From an uncultured Prevotellaceae bacterium (lineage in GTDB: Bacteria > Bacteroidota > Bacteroidia > Bacteroidales > Bacteroidaceae): a stretch of DNA of 58,289 bases. The stretch covers positions 1-58,289 of the forward strand of contig ONYA01000018.1 of assembly GCA_900321965.1 (NCBI GenBank). The letters run 5' to 3'. Positions 53,547 through 58,289 of this stretch are shown here, one piece after another; the first letter of the stretch is position 1, and each line of letters begins with the position of its first letter. The translations under genes and the position numbers were made by a program. Below the pieces are notes generated by a model, which was not told where the DNA came from, did no database searches, and was given only the letters and a program-made list of their open reading frames with translations.

Positions 53547-55175
53547 ATGAAACTGAACAATATATATAAGGTAATAGGCGCCGGAGCCGTAGTCCTGCTG
53601 ATGGCAGGCTGTACCGACGGCAATGACTGGGACACCGACGGTTCCTACAACCGCACGTTTGCACCCACGGGTGACATCACCATCGAGCGCTACGACACCA
53701 AGGCTGCTGTCTCGTTCAAGGCTGTGGCCGGTGCCAAATCCTACGAAGTGGAGGTCAATACTGACTCGCTCTATCAGGACGAGGTCAGCAGCACGTCCAT
53801 CCTCCAGACCTTCACCACAGCCAGCGACACCATCCGCGGCCTGGTGGGCGAGACGAACTACTACCTGCGCGTCAGAGCCATCTCCGAAGGCAAGCCCAAC
53901 TCAAAGTGGCTCTACTACAAGACGGGCAGCGGACGCGGCTACTTCACCACACTGGCCGAACAGCTGTTCTACGACCTGACAGCCGAAGACATCGAGGACG
54001 GCGTGCTCCATCTGTCGTGGATTGCCGGCTCCGAGGTCACGAAGATTGTCGTACTGGCCAATGGCGAGCAGACGGGTGAATACCCCCTGAGTGCCGAGGC
54101 GATTGCCGCCGGTCACTATGACCTCGTCGGCCTTGCTCCCACGACGACCTACACCATCCAGCTGTTCAACGGCGACACCAAGCGCGGCTCACTCAACGTG
54201 ACGACGCCTGCCTCGATGCCTGCTGCCGACTTCAAGTACACGCTCAATGCTTCGGTCGACGTCATCTCTCAGGACCTAATGAACGAGATTGCCGAGCAGG
54301 CTAAGGCTGCTGCCGGCAGCGAGACGAACTACAGCGCCACCATCGGTATTCCCGCCGGTGTGACCATCGACATCCACGGAACGTCGGAAGCCGGCGACGC
54401 TACCAGCGTGAAGATTCCCGACGGCATGTCGGTGACCTTCTTCGGACTCTCGGGCGGCGAGACGCCTGTCATCAACCTGTCGAAGTCTCTCGACATCCGC
54501 GGCAGCCACGCTTACGTGCGCCTTGAGAATGTCAACATCAAGGACGGCGGATGCCAGTACTTCATCAACCAGAGCGAAGGTTGCACCCTTGGCGAACTGT
54601 CGTTCACCGACGTCAGCCTCACCGACATGGCCCGCTCATGGGTACGCCTGCAGGGTTCTGCCGCCAAGTCTATTGAGCAGATTCTTGTCGACCGCTGTAC
54701 GGTGACCAACCAGGGCAGCGGCGCCTATGCCCTGTTCTACTTCAACAGTGCCGACTACACCATCGGACGCCTCGTTGTCAGGAACTCGACGTTCAACACG
54801 CTGCAGCACAGCTTCACCGACTGCCGCAGCGCCAAGATCAACGGCATTGAGGTCAGCAACTGTACGTTCTACAACATCATCGGCGCTGGTCGCTACTTCG
54901 TCGATGCCCAGAACGTCAACGTGCCCATCATGCTCAACAGCGTCATCTTCGCCAAGACAGCCACTGAGACGTCAAAGGGTGTACGCGAGGGCATTGTGGA
55001 GTCTTCCAACAGCTACTTCACCAGCGACTTCGTCCTGTCGAGCAACAAGTTCACCGTCGACCAGACCTTCGAAGGCTCGTCGGCCGACCTGTTCAAGGAT
55101 CCTGAGAACGGCGACTTCACGCTGAAGGTCAGCTCCGTCACCGCCGGTGACCCGCGCTGGATTCCCGAAGAGTAA
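53547..55175 (+). CDS. Surface lipoprotein with Fn3 and DUF4957/DUF5123-like beta-helix domains
   Basis: 542 residues, lipobox LMAGC (Cys22). Two fibronectin-III-like domains (about 45-130 and 135-225, with AGAKSYEVEVN and GLAPTTTYTIQLFNG) precede a right-handed beta-helix (about 230-540) of the DUF4957/DUF5123 type (NVNIKDGGCQYFINQSEGC, SNCTFYNIIGAGRYFVDAQ). No lyase catalytic residues are evident, so it is more likely a surface pectin-binding protein than an enzyme. It is third in the second SusC operon, in the SusE-like position, and a terminator follows. Confidence 0.82.
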   Translation: MKLNNIYKVIGAGAVVLLMAGCTDGNDWDTDGSYNRTFAPTGDITIERYDTKAAVSFKAVAGAKSYEVEVNTDSLYQDEVSSTSILQTFTTASDTIRGLVGETNYYLRVRAISEGKPNSKWLYYKTGSGRGYFTTLAEQLFYDLTAEDIEDGVLHLSWIAGSEVTKIVVLANGEQTGEYPLSAEAIAAGHYDLVGLAPTTTYTIQLFNGDTKRGSLNVTTPASMPAADFKYTLNASVDVISQDLMNEIAEQAKAAAGSETNYSATIGIPAGVTIDIHGTSEAGDATSVKIPDGMSVTFFGLSGGETPVINLSKSLDIRGSHAYVRLENVNIKDGGCQYFINQSEGCTLGELSFTDVSLTDMARSWVRLQGSAAKSIEQILVDRCTVTNQGSGAYALFYFNSADYTIGRLVVRNSTFNTLQHSFTDCRSAKINGIEVSNCTFYNIIGAGRYFVDAQNVNVPIMLNSVIFAKTATETSKGVREGIVESSNSYFTSDFVLSSNKFTVDQTFEGSSADLFKDPENGDFTLKVSSVTAGDPRWIPEE

Positions 55176-55195
55176 ATACTGAGAGTCTACAACAT

Positions 55196-55231
55196 AGGGG
55201 ACGGACAACGAGGTTTGTCCGTTCCCTGTTT
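55196..55231 (+). terminator. Terminator after the second susC operon
   Basis: A 13-bp stem (55196-55208 with 55215-55227, one G-U pair, 6-nt loop) followed by GTTTCTTC, 20 nt after the lipoprotein stop. Confidence 0.75.
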
Positions 55232-55288
55232 CTTCACCTGAACTAACACTACAGATTGACAAACTGCTACAAAAAAATTCTTGCAACA

Positions 55289-57112
55289 ATGAAGAAAATT
55301 CTAATGACCTTACTGAGTGCTATGGCGCTCCTGCCTTGTCTGGCGGGCAACAATGTGGCCCCTTGGGGCTGGGCAACCTGCTCCGACGAGTCAGGCACGG
55401 CCTACACTCTCAGCGGTGGCAACTTCGCTGACGCCAAGACCGTCACCCTGAAAGCACTCGGCGGCGGACAGACTGACGACAAGCAGATCAAACAGGCTAT
55501 TGCCTCGAACGACATCATCATCTTCGACGGCTCCAACGGCGACTTCATCATCGAAGAGTACATGAAGTTAGCATCAACGAAGAACAAGACGCTCATTGGC
55601 ATCAACAACGCCCGCCTCTGCACAAAGTTCTTCCTGACAGCCGATGACCATACGTACCTGAAAGCCCAGAACCTGGACGGACTGAGCAGCACCGACCAGT
55701 ACACAGGCACACTGCCTGACGGCACAACACTGACCTGCGACAAGCGTGCCTTCTTCACCAAAAAGGCCATGATGGAGCTGCAGCACCAGAAGACGGGCGT
55801 CTACTCCCTGCCCAACAAGGCCGGCATCTTCAGCATCGAGCAGAGCAGCGAGAACATCATCATCCGCAACCTCTCGCTGATAGGTCCCGGTTCCGTTGAC
55901 ATCGACGGTGTCGACCTGATCACCAATCAGGGAAAGCACGTATGGGTAGACCACTGCACGCTGGTCGACTCCCAGGACGGTGCCCTCGACAGCAAGGTCT
56001 GCGACTGGGCCACCTACACCTTCAACCACTTCTACTACACCGACCGCAGCTATTCCCACGCCTATACTTGCGGCTGCGGCTGGGTCAGCAACCACGAAAT
56101 GGTGCTCCACCTCACCTTTGCCTGCAACATCTGGGGCGCGGGCTGCATGCGCCGTCTGCCGCAGGCCGACGACTGCTATATCCATCTTGTCAACAATTAC
56201 CACAACTGTCCGGGCAACAGCGTCGGTATGACGATTAACGGCTATAGCCGGGCACTGGTAGAAGGCAACTTTGCCGCCACTGGCGTGAAGTCACCCCTGA
56301 CGGGCAGCGGTAGCAACCGCAACGTGACAGCTCGCGACAACAGCTTTGCCAACTCTCAGGCAGGCAGCGTCGTTACCGTTCCTTACCAGTACAACAAGAT
56401 GGCCGCTGCCGACGTCCCCGCCACGCTGACGGGCGAAGAGGGTGCAGGTGCTACGCTGGGTAACGATGCTTCCAACATCCTCTCTACCATTCCTACGGTA
56501 GCACGTACAGGAGGTAGCGAGTCCGTCTATGTCTTTGTCAAGGAAGATGCCCATATCGGCAACAGCATTACCGAGATTGACGGCCTCACCGTCACCTTCG
56601 ACCCCAGCGTCACCGACTGGAAAAGCGGTGGCAGCAGCTCCGGCGCACAGACTGTCGACGGTGTCGACCTCAAAGGCTATTATGCCACAAGCAATGCCAC
56701 CAACAATGCTCCCATCGTCATTCAGGCCACGAAGGCCGGCACGCTCACCATTTTTTTCGGCGGTCCTATCGGTACCAGCAAGACCGTCTATATGCTGGAA
56801 GGGGAAAACGGCCTTACCGGCAAAGTGCTGTCCACGGGTGCTGAGGTTGCCAATGCCAGCAAGCCTGCGGCCGAAATTGCCCAGTGGGACGCTTTAGTCT
56901 ATACGTTAGAAGCCAACAAGACATACAAGTTCTCGGTTGATGCCACGAAATGGCGCCTGGCTGCGCTCCGCTATATATCCTCTGGCACCACCGCCATCCG
57001 CACCGCCAACACAGCCGCAGCCGACGGTAAGTTCTACAACCTGCAGGGTCAGGAGGTGAAACACCCTGCTCGCGGCCTGTACATCCATAACGGGAAGAAA
57101 GTTCTGAGATAG
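55289..57112 (+). CDS. Pectate lyase, polysaccharide lyase family 1 (second copy)
   Basis: 607 residues from the ATG at 55289; the longer frame starts at a TTG and would spoil the signal peptide (MKKILMTLLSAMALLPCLAG). Classical PL1 motifs: DGVDL at 206-210, VWVDHC at 218-223, DGALD at 230-234 for Ca binding, and an Arg pair (R288/R289-L-P) at the catalytic Arg site. The C-terminal region after about 430 is a beta-rich accessory domain, and the last 35 residues (NLQGQEVKHPARGLYIHNGKK) are the shared tail. It is more canonical than the first PL1 copy. No promoter was found in the 62 bp after the terminator, so it may depend on readthrough. Confidence 0.93.
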   Translation: MKKILMTLLSAMALLPCLAGNNVAPWGWATCSDESGTAYTLSGGNFADAKTVTLKALGGGQTDDKQIKQAIASNDIIIFDGSNGDFIIEEYMKLASTKNKTLIGINNARLCTKFFLTADDHTYLKAQNLDGLSSTDQYTGTLPDGTTLTCDKRAFFTKKAMMELQHQKTGVYSLPNKAGIFSIEQSSENIIIRNLSLIGPGSVDIDGVDLITNQGKHVWVDHCTLVDSQDGALDSKVCDWATYTFNHFYYTDRSYSHAYTCGCGWVSNHEMVLHLTFACNIWGAGCMRRLPQADDCYIHLVNNYHNCPGNSVGMTINGYSRALVEGNFAATGVKSPLTGSGSNRNVTARDNSFANSQAGSVVTVPYQYNKMAAADVPATLTGEEGAGATLGNDASNILSTIPTVARTGGSESVYVFVKEDAHIGNSITEIDGLTVTFDPSVTDWKSGGSSSGAQTVDGVDLKGYYATSNATNNAPIVIQATKAGTLTIFFGGPIGTSKTVYMLEGENGLTGKVLSTGAEVANASKPAAEIAQWDALVYTLEANKTYKFSVDATKWRLAALRYISSGTTAIRTANTAAADGKFYNLQGQEVKHPARGLYIHNGKKVLR

Positions 57113-57135
57113 CAAAACGCTTCGTTCGGCGAAGA

Positions 57136-57163
57136 ATGTTAGATGTTAGATGTTAGATGTTAG
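57136..57163. repeat. 7-bp tandem repeat
   Basis: Four perfect copies of ATGTTAG, immediately next to the hairpin element at 57164-57204. The gap 57113-57299 holds no gene. Confidence 0.75.
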
Positions 57164-57260
57164 AATCGCCGCTTTCCCAGTGTTTACTGCGGAAAGCGGC
57201 GATTTTGACTTTTGACAATAAGCACATTTCGACCTGACGATGTGAAATAAGCGATTTCGG
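57164..57260. repeat. Hairpin-bearing intergenic repeat element, right copy
   Basis: An 18-bp stem with one bulged base (57164-57181 and 57186-57204, loop GTTT) is followed by TTTTGAC repeats (57204-57216) and AAATAAGCGATTTCGG (57245-57260). Order and words match the element at 161-280. The core stem ends ACTGCGGAAA in both, while the loops are reverse complements (GTTT here, AAAC there). Confidence 0.65.
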
Positions 57261-57299
57261 GGCCAGTACTTCTTTATTTTGATAGTCCTTAATCATTCT

Positions 57300-58289
57300 T
57301 TAAAAAATATATTCTTCTTCATCGGTCTGAAGTGTATCAGCTTCCATACGCTCTGCTTTGCCGCTTCGCTCGTCGAAGAACATCACGAAATAGACGGGCA
57401 TATACGTCACTTTGCCCTCTTGATAGACCTTACGCTCGTTGGAAATGACAGTGGCCGCAAGGACATTGTACTCAGGAACTTTCAGAAGATTGTTGAGGGC
57501 ACTATGTTCGGTATAGTCCTTGCCCGACTTGACTTCAACCGGGTGGGCACTCATCGTGGTGTGGTTGTCAACCAGATAGTCCACCTCGCCCTGCTTGCGG
57601 TTGTCGTAATAATAGAGCTTATGCCCATGTGCGCGAAGTTCCTGGGCTACCACATTCTCATAGACAGAACCGAGATTGATACTGCGAATATCATCGAGAA
57701 CGGGACGGATGTTGTTGCGGTAGAGTATGCCAGTAAGGAGGCCCACATCGTTCAGATAGAGCTTCAGCAGATTTTTCTGAAGTGACTCACTCAATGGGAA
57801 ATGAGGGTTGGAGATGGCATTGACGGCCAAGGAAATGCCTGATGAAATAAGATACTCGAACTCTTCCTTGTACTGGTCGAAGCGGTCGCCCTTCTTGTCA
57901 CGGATGTTTTGAACCACCACACGCTTCTTCTTGTTCTCCATCTGCGAGGGAATCATCTCGTAGATACGACGTATGAGCAGCTTTTTATTGTGCTCCTTCT
58001 CGTACTTAGAAGCGTCACTGGCATAAAGGCTGCGGATGCCATCCTGTACCTCGCGAACCCTCACAATGTTATGCGTTTCGAGGTAGGTATTGACAGCATC
58101 GGGCAGACCGCCTACCAGCAGATAGCGGCGGAACAGGTCGAGCACATGGTTATGGTGCTCTTCAGAAAGGCTCTCGCGGTTCTCGTATGCCTTGCGCAGC
58201 ATGTCAATGGCCTCCGTGCCGAAGCCGTTGGCAATCAGGAACTCCTCGAAATCGAGCTGGAACATATCCTTGATGGTGATGCTGCCTAC
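57300..58289 (-). CDS. AAA-ATPase / DUF4143 protein, 5' end cut by the window edge
   Basis: At least 329 residues; the frame stays open to the last base (upstream codons read VGSITIKD), so the first methionine in view is internal. VGSITIKDMFQLDFEEFL is the post-ATPase segment typical of this Bacteroidetes/archaeal family (SFPVGxxxxxxMxPLDFEEFL). The C-terminal half has the DUF4143 nuclease-like pattern (ENVVAQELRAHGHKLYYYDNRKQGEVDYLVD ... VEVKSGKDYTEHSALNN), with D, E-x-K residues of a PD-(D/E)xK fold. The Walker A and B motifs would lie outside the window. Role unknown; possibly mobile or defence-associated. Confidence 0.88.
   Translation of the reverse strand, partial: VGSITIKDMFQLDFEEFLIANGFGTEAIDMLRKAYENRESLSEEHHNHVLDLFRRYLLVGGLPDAVNTYLETHNIVRVREVQDGIRSLYASDASKYEKEHNKKLLIRRIYEMIPSQMENKKKRVVVQNIRDKKGDRFDQYKEEFEYLISSGISLAVNAISNPHFPLSESLQKNLLKLYLNDVGLLTGILYRNNIRPVLDDIRSINLGSVYENVVAQELRAHGHKLYYYDNRKQGEVDYLVDNHTTMSAHPVEVKSGKDYTEHSALNNLLKVPEYNVLAATVISNERKVYQEGKVTYMPVYFVMFFDERSGKAERMEADTLQTDEEEYIF

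Overview
The window is a piece of a Bacteroidales chromosome, most like Prevotella or a close relative. The signs are two SusC/SusD pairs with a pectinase locus, a trpBEGDCFA operon, Bacteroidetes-only families (DUF4924, DUF4468, DUF5686), no Shine-Dalgarno sites at most starts, and at least ten sites matching the Bacteroidetes promoter (TTTG, 19-20 bp, TAnnTTTG). No rRNA, tRNA, CRISPR array, phage or transposase gene was seen. Genus is inferred from gene style only.

Region 1 (323-9976, minus strand) is a compact, mostly housekeeping gene train: LysE-type exporter, DUF4924 protein, rfbD, a secreted beta-helix protein, prfC, a DUF4468 protein, a Sua5/YrdC protein, a HI0933-type flavoprotein and a ClC chloride channel. 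The ClC gene also has its own promoter and terminator.

Region 2 (10045-21821) holds a ROK sugar kinase and then an arylacetate/aromatic amino acid module: iorA-iorB, a class I/II aminotransferase, a fused ADP-forming acyl-CoA synthetase, two phenylacetate-CoA ligases and a double-ACT protein. The set can convert aromatic amino acids to arylacetates with ATP gain, or run backwards and salvage arylacetates into amino acids. A histidine-kinase-like protein without its phosphoacceptor histidine sits inside it. This region carries four pairs of GC-rich inverted repeats of about 31 bp. One pair lies in frame inside a gene, one copy encodes the end of IorA, and one encodes the start of the second PaaK.

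Region 3 (21940-31214) has a DUF5686 outer-membrane-type protein and then the full tryptophan operon. In front of trpB is an unlisted 19-residue leader peptide with three consecutive Trp codons and a 14-bp hairpin, which points to attenuation control.

Region 4 (31241-57112) is a pectin utilisation locus in five apparent transcription units: (a) a 1609-residue GH28-GH105-(third domain) fusion, a PL1 lyase and a CE8 pectinesterase; (b) SusC, SusD and a small lipoprotein; (c) a lone secreted protein with its own promoter and terminator; (d) SusC, SusD and a DUF4957/DUF5123-like lipoprotein; (e) a second PL1 lyase. Together they would de-esterify homogalacturonan, cut it outside the cell, import the oligomers and trim unsaturated ends. 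Four of the secreted proteins share a short C-terminal tail. No sensor or regulator for the locus is in the window.

The right edge cuts a minus-strand AAA-ATPase/DUF4143 gene. Related hairpin repeat elements lie beyond the 3' ends of the two outermost minus-strand genes.
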